Part shown: in pieces, positions 1 to 8,526 of the stretch
How positions within the stretch are numbered: position 1 is the stretch's first letter
Layout: each line of letters starts with the position of its first letter
Source: Akkermansia muciniphila
GTDB lineage: Bacteria; Verrucomicrobiota; Verrucomicrobiia; Verrucomicrobiales; DEV007
Direction of reading: 5' to 3'
Assembly: GCA_945883495.1 (NCBI GenBank)
Contig: CAMCXS010000045.1
Location: 1-46,995 of the forward strand
Length of the DNA stretch: 46,995 nucleotides
Notes under the pieces: model-generated
The model's database searches: none
Seen by the model: only the letters and a program-made list of their open reading frames with translations
Told to the model about the DNA's origin: nothing
Made by a program: the position numbers and the translations under genes

Positions 1-550
1 AAGGCCCTCGGCTTTTGGTGCCATTCGTGCCAGGCCCGATGTCCGTCCTGGTCTCACGAATGCTCCCGGTTTCGTCCTCGGGGCAGGGGCAGCCACCGGC
101 ATTAGCAAGTGGCTCTCAGGCTCCCAATGGCCAGTTCAATCAAATTCGGGCTTTGCTCTACCCCCTCTGCATATGTGACACAAGATGGCTTCATGAGAGA
201 CCGGATCTTGTTGTCCAGTACTATATAAGGGCACAGGACGCAGACGTAGTGAGCAACCCTGCGGGTGACTCCGCTATCCTGGATCGAATGGATGCGCTGG
301 AGGAGCAGGTCTCAGGGGCTTGGGATGAGAGCGCATCGGCTTTGAGGACGCCGGTATGGTCATCAACCGCTAGCGAGGAGCCCTCGCTTGGCCGGTGCTC
401 ATGGGCCTCATGGGACTAATCCCGCTCGCGTCGTCTCGCCTGCTTTGGAGGTGAATGCTTGCTCGCTATCGCCGGCAGGAGGATTTTTTTTGACCGTTTG
501 TAATCGATAGGGTAAGCCTTCTCTGACTCAGTGATCCCCTCTCCACCGGC
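1..550. other. Upstream region without a convincing gene
   Basis: I see no recognisable gene here. One plus-strand frame is open across most of the stretch, but its product has no domain, signal or repeat I recognise, and its composition looks like chance readthrough of GC-rich DNA. Near the right end, TTGACC at 490-495 is followed after 17 bases by TAAGCC. This is a possible but weak sigma-70-like promoter for the large gene starting at 551. Confidence 0.4.
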
Positions 551-3500
551 ATGAACTTTTTCCACCCACAATTGCGACATGCAAACACGACCTGCCTCCT
601 GGCGATCGCACTGGCGGCCGGGTTGTCTGGAATCCCGCTCTTGACCGCGGAGGAACCGGCCTCGATCCCGCTTTCCGAAATCGGAGCCAGGGCCACTGCC
701 GGCTATCATGGAGATCTCAACGCCATTGTCGCCACGGCGGAGGGGGCTCGCCTTCGGGCGGGATTTCAGAAGCTGACCGGGGAGGTAACCCAGTCGGGAC
801 TTTGGCTTGAATCGACCGAGGTGGGTGGTGGCGGGCGGATGCGGCTTCTTTCGACGGCGCTGGGGCGCACGGCGGACGGGCTTCGCATGGGGTTGGCGAG
901 GGAAGGGCGGGTCTCTACGGAAGCGGGAGCCGCGGGGTTCGTGCGGGACGGATTGATTGAGGAATACGCGGTGAGTATCGACGGGGTGCGACAGGATTTC
1001 CTGGTGGCGCAGCGGCCGCCTGGTGAGGGGGAACTCGTTGTGGAGCTGTCGTTGGACGGCGCCACGGCGGAAGCCATTCCGGGTGGAGCCCAACTACGGC
1101 TGGCAGAGTCCGGCCGGGAACTGGCCTACACGCGCCTGCAAGTCATCGACGCCACCGGGAGGCGGTTGGAAGCGCGGATGGAAGTGAAGGAGTCCAAGCT
1201 GCTTGAGGTGTGCGTGGATGATCGCGCGGCGATCTATCCCGTGCGGATCGATCCCACCTTCAGCGACGCGAATTGGGTGAGCATGCGGGGGCTCCCGGGG
1301 GCGAGCAGTGTGATTGAGGCCGTGGTGGCCGACGGCGGTGGAAACGTCTATGTGGGTGGAAGCTTCAGCCTGATTGGAGTCACCCCGGCTTCGCGGATCG
1401 CGAAGTGGGACGGGAGTTCGTGGAGCGCTCTGGGCACGGGGATGAACGATACGGTGTTGGCCCTGGCGGTGTCCGGGACCGACCTTTACGCGGGGGGCGT
1501 TTTTACCGCCGCGGGCGGAACGGAGGCCAAATACATTGCAAAATGGGACGGGAACGCCTGGAGTGCCCTAGGCACGGGGATGAGCGGTACGGTGTTGGCT
1601 CTGGCGGTGTCCGGGACCGATCTCTACGCTGGAGGAGGCTTTTATACCGCGGGCGATACAGAGGCGAACTCCATCGCGAAATGGGACGGAAATGCCTGGA
1701 GCGCCCTGGGCTCGGGGATCAACGGTTTCGTAACGAGTCTGGCGGTCACTGGCACGGACCTTTATGCTGGAGGAGAATTCGACGCAGCCGGCGGGACGGC
1801 GGCCAACCACATCGCGAAATGGGATGGGACAACCTGGAGTGCCATGGGTTCGGGGATGGACGGTCAGGTGGAGGCCCTAGCCGCGTCCGGGACGGACGTC
1901 TACGCAGGGGGCTACTTCACCACCGCCGGCGGGACGGAGGCTGATTACATCGCGAAATGGGATGGGACAACCTGGAGCTCCCTGGGCTCGGGGATGAACG
2001 GTTATGTAGAGAGCTTGGCGGTGTCCGGGCCGGATCTCTACGCGGGGGGAGGTTTCTCCGACGCGGGCGGGACGGCCGCCTACTACGTTGCAAAATGGAA
2101 CGGGACCGCCTGGAGCGCCTTGGCGTCAGGGGTGGACAGCAATGTGCGTGCGCTAGCGGTGTCCGGAACAGACGTTTTCGCGGGGGGAGCCTTCACCGGC
2201 GCGGGTCTCGAGCAGGCCAACTTCATCGCAAAGTGGGACGGGAGCGCCTGGAGCGCCCTGGGCTCGGGGACCAACAACTTTGCCGTGCACGCCATGGCGG
2301 TGTCCGGGGCGAACCTGTACGTGGGCGGAGACTTGGTGGGTGGAACCGGGGCCAACGGCATTGCCACATGGGACGGCAGCACCTGGACGGCCCTGGGTTC
2401 CGGCGTAAACGGCACGGTGGAGTCCTTGGCCGTGTCCGGAACGGACCTGTATGTGGGAGGCCATTTCACCACAGCAGGCGGGGCGGAGGTCAACCGGATC
2501 GCGAAGTGGGATGGGAGTGCCTGGAGCTCCTTGGGCTCGGGGATGAACGACACCGTGCTGGGCCTAGCCGTTTCCGGGACGGACCTCTACGCGGCCGGGC
2601 GGTTCACCACGGCGGGCGGGACGGAAGCCAACTATATTGCGAAATGGAACGGGAGCGCTTGGAGTGCCCTGGGTTCGGGGATGAGTTCCTGGGTGTATTC
2701 CCTGGCCGTGTCTGGGGCGGACCTCTATGCGGCGGGAGACTTCACTACGGCGGGCGGAGTGGCTGCTGCGCGGATTGCCAAATGGGACGGCAGCGCGTGG
2801 AGTCCCCTAGGCTCAGGGCTGAACAGCACGGTCATTGCCCCTCTAGTCGTTTCCGGGACGGATCTCTACGTGGCCGGACTGTTCACTGTGGCAGGCGGGA
2901 TGGCTGCCAATTACATCGCAAAATGGGACGGGAATGCCTGGAGCACGTTGGGCTCGGGGCTGGGGTCCTTTGTGCGTGCCCTGGCCATGTCCGGAACGGA
3001 CCTCTATGTGGGGGGAGCCTTTACCACCGCGGGAGGGATCCAAGCGAATTCCATTGCCAAATGGGACGGAACCAATTGGAGCGCGCTGGGATCCGGAATG
3101 GATAGCACGGTGTACTCCCTTGCCGTGTCCGGTACGGATCTCTATGCCGGGGGAAGCTTTTCCACGGCGGGCGGCAAGAGTGCGATTGGCCTCGCCCGGG
3201 CGGATCTTGCGCCGGAGCCGGAGATTGTGGTGTTGGGAAATGGGGTGGATGTCTCAGACGGTGACCTTAGTCCGGCTGCCGTAAACCATACCGACTTCGG
3301 TCAGGCCTTGGCTGCGGCCAATCGTACGGTGACACGCACCTTCTGGCTCGGAAATAAAGGGCTCACGGATCTGAGTTTGGGAAATGTTTCGGTGACTGGC
3401 CCGCATGCCGACGACTTCGAGATCATCTCGCTTCCAGCCGCAACGGTGGCACCCGATCGCTGGACGACGATCGCGATCGAGTTCACCCCCTCTGCGGTGG

Positions 3501-5650
3501 GGCTGCGCTACGCGACGTTGAGTTTCACCACAAATGACCCAGATGAGACCGATTACGACTTCGCCATCCAGGGCATGGGTGCAAACAGCCCGCCCACGAT
3601 AGCTGTCGCTCCGAATCTAAGCATCGATGAGAATCAACCGTTTGCTGTAGGTATCGCCGTAGCTGATCTGGAAACCTCAACCGATTCCCTGTCCATCTCC
3701 GCCGCCAGTGACAATCAAGCCCTCATTCCGAACGCGAACATCTCCATTCTTGGTCAGGGAACCTACCGTGCGTTGAACGTGACGCCGGTGGCGAATAAGA
3801 ACGGCATCGCCACCATCACCATCTCGGTCGGGGACGGGACGGACATCACCTCCGCCGAGCTCACCGTAACCATCAATCCGGTGAACGACCCTCCAGTCAT
3901 CACCAGTCTGAGTGGGCTAGACGAGGCTGGGATCGTCGTGAATCCTGGAACAACAACGGTGATGCAGGTTGTGGCAACGGATCCCGACCTCCCGGTCCAG
4001 AACCTCACCTTTAGCTTGGTAGGCGGAGCCGATGTTGCCTCGTTCACCATCGAGCCCGCGTCTGGAGCGCTGTCGTTCGTGGGCGTGCCGGACCCGGCGG
4101 CGCCCGGGGATGCCGACGCGGCGAACGACTATGAGGTCATCGTCCAGGTCTCCGATGACGGATTACCCAGCGCGCTCACCGATTCCCAGGCGATCACCGT
4201 CTTCGTGCCACCTGGCCGACTCGACCGGAGACCGCCATTGGTGGTCATCTCCACATTTTCGCCCATAGGCGGGACGGAGGGAGAATACCATTTCGCTGGC
4301 TTTATCAAGGAAGCCACGGGACTAAAGAGCTTTTCGGCAAGCTGGAACGGCGAGCCCCTTGATGTGCCCTTTACTCTTCCGCGGCGCACCTCTCTCGATG
4401 TGCCGTTGATGTGGGGGTATTCTGGGCCTGCTGAGAACGGCCCCAACGTTCTCGTCGTGGAAGCCGTGGATCTCAACGGCAGGGTGGGCCGGGCGACCAG
4501 AACCGTCACGTTCGTCGATCCGGCCTTGGCGGTGCTGGAGGGGACCTACGAAGCTCTGCTGGCACCCTCAGCAACGCCGGGCTTGGACGCTTTCGGGCTG
4601 GTGACGCTGAGGGTGACTTCTAGGGGGGCATTTTCCGGATCCGTCTTGGTGGGGGGAACGCGCCAACGGGTCTCCGGTTTCCTCGCCCGGGACGGCTCAG
4701 CTCGCTTTTGGCCGACGTTGGGACCGAAAGTGGAGTTCACCGGGGGCCGGGCCGCCGCAAGACGCTCGCTCGGGTTCTTTTCCCTATCGGTGGCGGAGTC
4801 GGCGGGCCTGAGCGGCGGTTTGACGGACGCCGGAGGCACTCCGTTGGCCGCCTTTGAAGGAAAGCGGACGCCGTTCGGGCGAACAAACCGGGTGCCGCCG
4901 GAATTGCTCAATGTAGCCGTACCCGCGAGCGGCACCCTGTTGAGAGGAAGCTACAACTTGGTGTTTGCGTCCCGAGAAATTGACGGGTCAAACTCTCCTG
5001 CCGGCGATGGCTTCGGCGGCTTGATACTGGGCAGGACGGGTTCCGCGGAGGTCACAGGTTACCTCGCCGATGGAACCAAGTTCACCGGCGCCGGCCGGTT
5101 GCAAGCGGATCTAAGCATGGCTTTGTTCTTGAGCCTGTACAGAAACAAGGGCGCTCTCGGAGGGCAGCTGGCCTTTGATCCAAACGCGGTCGACAGCGAC
5201 GTGGCGGGAGCGGACTGGCTGTGGCTGCGACCGGAACAGCCGTTGGCCAAGGTGTATCAGGCGGGTTGGCCCGAAGGCGTGCGTATCGATGCCTTAGGAA
5301 CCAAGTACCGTCCTCCGGCGTCACTGGACTTTGGCCAGGGAGATGCCTCGCCGGTGCTGGGCAACGCTAGCCTGGTCTTCAACCAGGGACTGTTGGCTGC
5401 TCCATCGACTTTCGCCGTGAGCATCGATCCTTTGACGGGGAAGGTGGTGCGGGTGCCAGCGGGAACTGCGAACTACAGCCTTGGACTGAATCGGACGAGC
5501 GGCTGGTTCAATGGCAGGTTCCTCCATCCGGACGGGACGCAGCCGCGGTTCCGGGGCATTCTCTTGAATAAGGGATCCAACCGGGGCGGGTTCGGCTTCT
5601 TCGTGAACGGGGAAGGCGGAAGCGTTTTGATCGACCCTGCCGGACCGTAA
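551..5650 (+). CDS. Giant secreted repeat protein: beta-propeller-like repeats, Ig/cadherin-like domains
   Basis: This 1699-residue protein is very probably exported and surface-associated. The N-terminus has an export signal (charged start, hydrophobic LLAIALAAGLSG, cleavage near residue 34). Residues about 35-240 form a domain often seen ahead of such repeats. Residues 283-880 hold 13 tandem 46-residue repeats of the pattern IAKWDG..W..LGSG...V..LAVSGTDLYAGG.F.TAGG, which probably fold as beta-propellers. A choice-of-anchor-D/ASPM-like Ig domain follows (about 890-1015), then cadherin-like repeats with ITISVGDGTD and NDPP signatures (about 1016-1215). The C-terminal third has repeated GTY/GSY modules. 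The length and layout fit Verrucomicrobial surface proteins. No enzyme motif is visible. The start is the first ATG of the open frame and has no clear Shine-Dalgarno. The specific function is unknown; adhesion or substrate binding is a guess. Confidence 0.85.
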   Translation: MNFFHPQLRHANTTCLLAIALAAGLSGIPLLTAEEPASIPLSEIGARATAGYHGDLNAIVATAEGARLRAGFQKLTGEVTQSGLWLESTEVGGGGRMRLLSTALGRTADGLRMGLAREGRVSTEAGAAGFVRDGLIEEYAVSIDGVRQDFLVAQRPPGEGELVVELSLDGATAEAIPGGAQLRLAESGRELAYTRLQVIDATGRRLEARMEVKESKLLEVCVDDRAAIYPVRIDPTFSDANWVSMRGLPGASSVIEAVVADGGGNVYVGGSFSLIGVTPASRIAKWDGSSWSALGTGMNDTVLALAVSGTDLYAGGVFTAAGGTEAKYIAKWDGNAWSALGTGMSGTVLALAVSGTDLYAGGGFYTAGDTEANSIAKWDGNAWSALGSGINGFVTSLAVTGTDLYAGGEFDAAGGTAANHIAKWDGTTWSAMGSGMDGQVEALAASGTDVYAGGYFTTAGGTEADYIAKWDGTTWSSLGSGMNGYVESLAVSGPDLYAGGGFSDAGGTAAYYVAKWNGTAWSALASGVDSNVRALAVSGTDVFAGGAFTGAGLEQANFIAKWDGSAWSALGSGTNNFAVHAMAVSGANLYVGGDLVGGTGANGIATWDGSTWTALGSGVNGTVESLAVSGTDLYVGGHFTTAGGAEVNRIAKWDGSAWSSLGSGMNDTVLGLAVSGTDLYAAGRFTTAGGTEANYIAKWNGSAWSALGSGMSSWVYSLAVSGADLYAAGDFTTAGGVAAARIAKWDGSAWSPLGSGLNSTVIAPLVVSGTDLYVAGLFTVAGGMAANYIAKWDGNAWSTLGSGLGSFVRALAMSGTDLYVGGAFTTAGGIQANSIAKWDGTNWSALGSGMDSTVYSLAVSGTDLYAGGSFSTAGGKSAIGLARADLAPEPEIVVLGNGVDVSDGDLSPAAVNHTDFGQALAAANRTVTRTFWLGNKGLTDLSLGNVSVTGPHADDFEIISLPAATVAPDRWTTIAIEFTPSAVGLRYATLSFTTNDPDETDYDFAIQGMGANSPPTIAVAPNLSIDENQPFAVGIAVADLETSTDSLSISAASDNQALIPNANISILGQGTYRALNVTPVANKNGIATITISVGDGTDITSAELTVTINPVNDPPVITSLSGLDEAGIVVNPGTTTVMQVVATDPDLPVQNLTFSLVGGADVASFTIEPASGALSFVGVPDPAAPGDADAANDYEVIVQVSDDGLPSALTDSQAITVFVPPGRLDRRPPLVVISTFSPIGGTEGEYHFAGFIKEATGLKSFSASWNGEPLDVPFTLPRRTSLDVPLMWGYSGPAENGPNVLVVEAVDLNGRVGRATRTVTFVDPALAVLEGTYEALLAPSATPGLDAFGLVTLRVTSRGAFSGSVLVGGTRQRVSGFLARDGSARFWPTLGPKVEFTGGRAAARRSLGFFSLSVAESAGLSGGLTDAGGTPLAAFEGKRTPFGRTNRVPPELLNVAVPASGTLLRGSYNLVFASREIDGSNSPAGDGFGGLILGRTGSAEVTGYLADGTKFTGAGRLQADLSMALFLSLYRNKGALGGQLAFDPNAVDSDVAGADWLWLRPEQPLAKVYQAGWPEGVRIDALGTKYRPPASLDFGQGDASPVLGNASLVFNQGLLAAPSTFAVSIDPLTGKVVRVPAGTANYSLGLNRTSGWFNGRFLHPDGTQPRFRGILLNKGSNRGGFGFFVNGEGGSVLIDPAGP
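1397..3190 (+). repeat. Thirteen tandem 138-bp coding repeats
   Basis: Thirteen consecutive units of about 138 bp (46 codons) each begin with ATYGCRAARTGGGAYGG-like DNA encoding IAKWDG. The units are alike at DNA as well as protein level. This keeps long alternative reading frames open across the array. A half unit (VYVGGSF) precedes the first full copy. Copy seven is shortened (LVGGTGANG) and copy eleven carries an extra residue. Confidence 0.9.
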
Positions 5651-5723
5651 CCGATTTTGCGGTCTGCCTCGACTCAGGGGACTCAGGGGACCCAAGGGGG
5701 GCAGCCGGCTCCTGGATCTCTCA

Positions 5724-5960
5724 TCATCGCCCATCTTCCGGAGGCGGATCACGAGGCTGTGGTGATGGTGGACGGTTGTGCGGCGCTCGCCCCTGTTGGC
5801 GGTCGCGGTGGTGGAGGCGGGCGCGGGTCATGCGCTCTCGCAGGGCTCCTTTCTCGGGAAAGTCCGTCTCTACTAGGCGTTTGATCTGGTGGTCAATCAG
5901 GTAGTTCGTCTGATGTATCAGGCAGAGCGGGTGGGTTCGTGGAGTTTGCCTTCGAAGCGG
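5724..5960 (-). pseudogene. Remnant resembling a four-helix-bundle suffix domain C-terminus
   Basis: Reading the minus strand from 5926 to a stop at 5724 gives CLIHQTNYLIDHQIKRL and then EKGALRERMTRARL. From memory, this resembles the end of Verrucomicrobial proteins with the 'four helix bundle suffix' domain. Those proteins commonly finish in a P/S/T-rich tail, and the DNA just beyond encodes PLGPLSPLS in a neighbouring minus frame. Upstream the frame carries no domain start and the matching residues stop, so the rest of the gene is missing or frameshifted. The assignment rests on a short stretch. It could also be coincidence in GC-rich noncoding DNA. Confidence 0.4.
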
Positions 5961-6096
5961 CGATGTGTGGCGCCTCCTGAAGGGACCTTGGGGCTGGTGC
6001 TGCGGAAGGCGGAAGCGCCTCTGGATTCATTCGGACCATTTACGGCTTGAAGGCTGGGCGTTCGCCTGGGACAATGATACTTTGCCTTCGACCCCG

Positions 6097-7320
6097 ATGA
6101 AGGTTCTCCTGATTGATGACGACCGGGTGACCCGCATCCGGGTGTGTGCCCTCCTTGAGGAGTGGGGGCATCGGACGGTGACGGCCGCGGACGGTTTGGA
6201 AGGGCTGTCGGCCTTCCGGCGGGAACGGCCGGATCTGGTGCTGACGGACTGGTTGATGCCTGGACTGGACGGCGTGGAACTGGTGCAGCGGATGCGCGAG
6301 GAGACGGCCGCGACCGGCCGGTTCGTCTACGTGATCATGCTGACGGCGCGCACGGATACGGCGGACTTGGTCCAGGGATTCGAGGCCGGGGTCAATGACT
6401 TCATCAAAAAGCCGGTCGAGAACGAGGAGCTAGAGGCCCGGATCCGGGCGGGAGCGCGGATCGTGGATTTGGAGCGTGCCTTGGCCAAACAGAACCGGGC
6501 TTTGTCCGCCGCGAACCGCGAGATCACGGCCGCGAACTGGCGGATGCGCAAGGAGTTGAAGGCGGCGGCGAAGATCCAATCGTCTTTTCTGCCGACGCAG
6601 TTGCCGAACTCGGAACGTGCCTCGTTCGCCTGGCGGTATGAACCTTGTGAAGAGCTTTCCGGGGATACGCTGAACATTCTGCCGCTCGACCCGGGCCGGG
6701 TGGGGCTCTTCGTGATGGACGTAAGCGGACATGGTGTTTCGGCGGCGTTGCTGTCCGTCCACGTGAGCCGGTTGTTCACTCGTTTGGACGACCCCGATTC
6801 CATCGTGCGCCACGGAGCGGGGCCTGGGCTGGCGCCGATCGAAACGCCCCAGGACGTCGCGACGAGGTTAAACGAGCTTTTCCCCTGCGACCCGACGGGG
6901 GAAGACATCCAGTATTTCACGATGGTCTATGGGGTGCTGGATTTGGAGCGGCGGCGCTTCAATTACACCTCCGCCGGGCATCCTGGGCCCATCATTGTGC
7001 GGAGCCAACCATCGGGCGAGACGATCGTGCATCAGGCTGACCCGCCGGCGGTCGGGTTTTTTCGGCGGCCGAACTTCGCGGAACGATCGGTGGAACTGAG
7101 GCCTGGAGACCGGCTCTATCTCTACACGGACGGGATTTTTGAAGTGACGAACGATCGCGGGGAAGCGTTTGGCAAAGAACGGCTGGCCTCGACGTTGTCG
7201 GCGTTGCGGGACCGGTCGTTGGAGGAGAGCGTGAATCTGATGCTCGATGCGGCGCGGGCGTGGACCGGGGGGAAGAAATTGGAGGACGACGTTTCGCTGT
7301 TGGGGGCCGAAGTCGCCTAG
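6097..7320 (+). CDS. Response regulator with SpoIIE/PP2C-type phosphatase output
   Basis: This 407-residue cytoplasmic signalling protein has an N-terminal receiver domain (about 1-120). The acidic pocket is D7-D9, the phospho-acceptor is D51 in LVLTDWLMPGLDG, and the conserved lysine lies in FIKKP (K104/K105). A coiled-coil linker with an IQSSFLP motif follows, then a PP2C/SpoIIE serine phosphatase domain with FVMDVSGHG and, near the end, KLEDDVSLLG. Proteins of this RsbU/RssB-like type dephosphorylate a partner when the receiver is phosphorylated. The frame is open further upstream to 5965, but the receiver fold begins at the ATG chosen here. It heads an operon with the two kinases that follow, 15 bp downstream. 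The kinases probably phosphorylate D51, which is an inference. The phosphatase target is not visible nearby. Confidence 0.9.
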   Translation: MKVLLIDDDRVTRIRVCALLEEWGHRTVTAADGLEGLSAFRRERPDLVLTDWLMPGLDGVELVQRMREETAATGRFVYVIMLTARTDTADLVQGFEAGVNDFIKKPVENEELEARIRAGARIVDLERALAKQNRALSAANREITAANWRMRKELKAAAKIQSSFLPTQLPNSERASFAWRYEPCEELSGDTLNILPLDPGRVGLFVMDVSGHGVSAALLSVHVSRLFTRLDDPDSIVRHGAGPGLAPIETPQDVATRLNELFPCDPTGEDIQYFTMVYGVLDLERRRFNYTSAGHPGPIIVRSQPSGETIVHQADPPAVGFFRRPNFAERSVELRPGDRLYLYTDGIFEVTNDRGEAFGKERLASTLSALRDRSLEESVNLMLDAARAWTGGKKLEDDVSLLGAEVA

Positions 7321-7335
7321 GGAGGAGGAGGCTTC

Positions 7336-8526
7336 ATGAGCGCGAATCCGAGAGGCACGATCCTGGTCATCGAGGATAACTTGGTCAACCGCCGGGTCTT
7401 GCAAGCCAAGCTGACGGGCGCGGGGTATGCGTGCATCTGCCGGGAAGGCGGGCCGGAGGCGTTGGAGCTGTTGCGCGGCGAGGCGGGCGCGGGGATCGAT
7501 CTGGTCCTTCTTGACGTGATGATGCCGGGAATGGATGGGCTGGACGTGCTCCGGCGCATTCGGGAAGTCCGTCCCCGGGTAGAGCTGCCGGTGATCATGA
7601 CGACTTCACTGGATCAAACGGCGGATGTGGTCCGCGCCCTGGATGCCGGGGCGAATGACTACGTCGCCAAGCCGATCGACCTGGCGGTGCTGTTGTCCCG
7701 GTTGGCCACGCACCTGGACCTGAAGCGGGTCCACGCGGAGTTGCGGGCCTCGCACCGCTCGTTGGTCGAGGCGGCCAAGATGGAAAGCGTGGCCCTGCTG
7801 GCGGCCGGTGTGGCGCATGAGATTCGCAATCCGTTGGCGCAGATCAAGATGGGATTGGATGCCTTGGAGGAGGCTGGAAATGGCGACGGTGATACTGCGG
7901 GCGGGAGGGGACAGCTGACGGCTTTGATGCGGCAATCGGTCGAGCGTGCCGACGGGATTGTCCGGGGCTTGATGGCGGCGGCGGCGAACCAGAAACTGAA
8001 AACGGCCCCAGGGCAGGTGAACGAAGTGGTCGAGGAGACCTGGAACCTGGTGTCGGAAGACTTCACGAAGCGCGGCGTCTTGGGGCGTTTTGATTTGGGG
8101 CGCTCGCTGCCGGCGGTGGCTTATGACCGGAGCGAGATGCGCCGGGTGCTGCTCCACATCTTCCTCAACGCCGCGCAGGCGATGGAACAGGGTGGGGAGA
8201 TCGCGGTGACGACGCGCCAGGAGAAGGCTGCGGGCTTGGCTGCTTCCGAGGGAGCGCGGGGCGCGGGGCACTTGCGCAATGGCGCTCCGGCGGTGGCGAT
8301 ATCGATCAGCGACGAGGGGCCAGGGGCGACGGATGAGGTGCTGGAGCGGATGTTTGAGCCCTTTTTCACCACGCGGGCGGCGGGGTCGGGGATTGGCTTG
8401 GGCCTCAGCGTGGTGCGCAAATTGATGGAACTGCACGGCGGGGCGGTGCAGGTTCAGAACCGGACGGAGCGGAGTGGCTTGACGGTGAAGTTGCTCTTGC
8501 CCACGTCGCGTCTCGGGTTCTTATGA
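7336..8526 (+). CDS. Receiver-histidine kinase fusion
   Basis: This 396-residue protein has an N-terminal receiver domain (acceptor D60 in [13 protein letters not shown], lysine in YVAKP) joined to a histidine kinase. The HisKA dimerisation box carries H161 in [14 protein letters not shown]. The HATPase domain has an N-box-like region ([13 protein letters not shown]), a G1-like DEGPG and a G2 [12 protein letters not shown]. No transmembrane segment is seen, so it is probably soluble and relays phosphate from another kinase. A strong GGGAGGAGGAGG Shine-Dalgarno precedes the ATG. The stop overlaps the next start as ATGA, which implies translational coupling with the hybrid kinase. Confidence 0.9.
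   Translation: MSANPRGTILVIEDNLVNRRVLQAKLTGAGYACICREGGPEALELLRGEAGAGIDLVLLDVMMPGMDGLDVLRRIREVRPRVELPVIMTTSLDQTADVVRALDAGANDYVAKPIDLAVLLSRLATHLDLKRVHAELRASHRSLVEAAKMESVALLAAGVAHEIRNPLAQIKMGLDALEEAGNGDGDTAGGRGQLTALMRQSVERADGIVRGLMAAAANQKLKTAPGQVNEVVEETWNLVSEDFTKRGVLGRFDLGRSLPAVAYDRSEMRRVLLHIFLNAAQAMEQGGEIAVTTRQEKAAGLAASEGARGAGHLRNGAPAVAISISDEGPGATDEVLERMFEPFFTTRAAGSGIGLGLSVVRKLMELHGGAVQVQNRTERSGLTVKLLLPTSRLGFL

Noticed and set aside
15-419. A possible 134-codon gene at the left edge
   Set aside because: No motif, no ribosome site and mixed composition; treated as noncoding.
1405-3105. Two long alternate-frame reading frames (179 and 382 codons) across the repeat array
   Set aside because: They arise because the repeated, GC-rich DNA keeps other frames open; the products are arginine/glycine-rich and the repeat protein frame has the signal peptide and domains.
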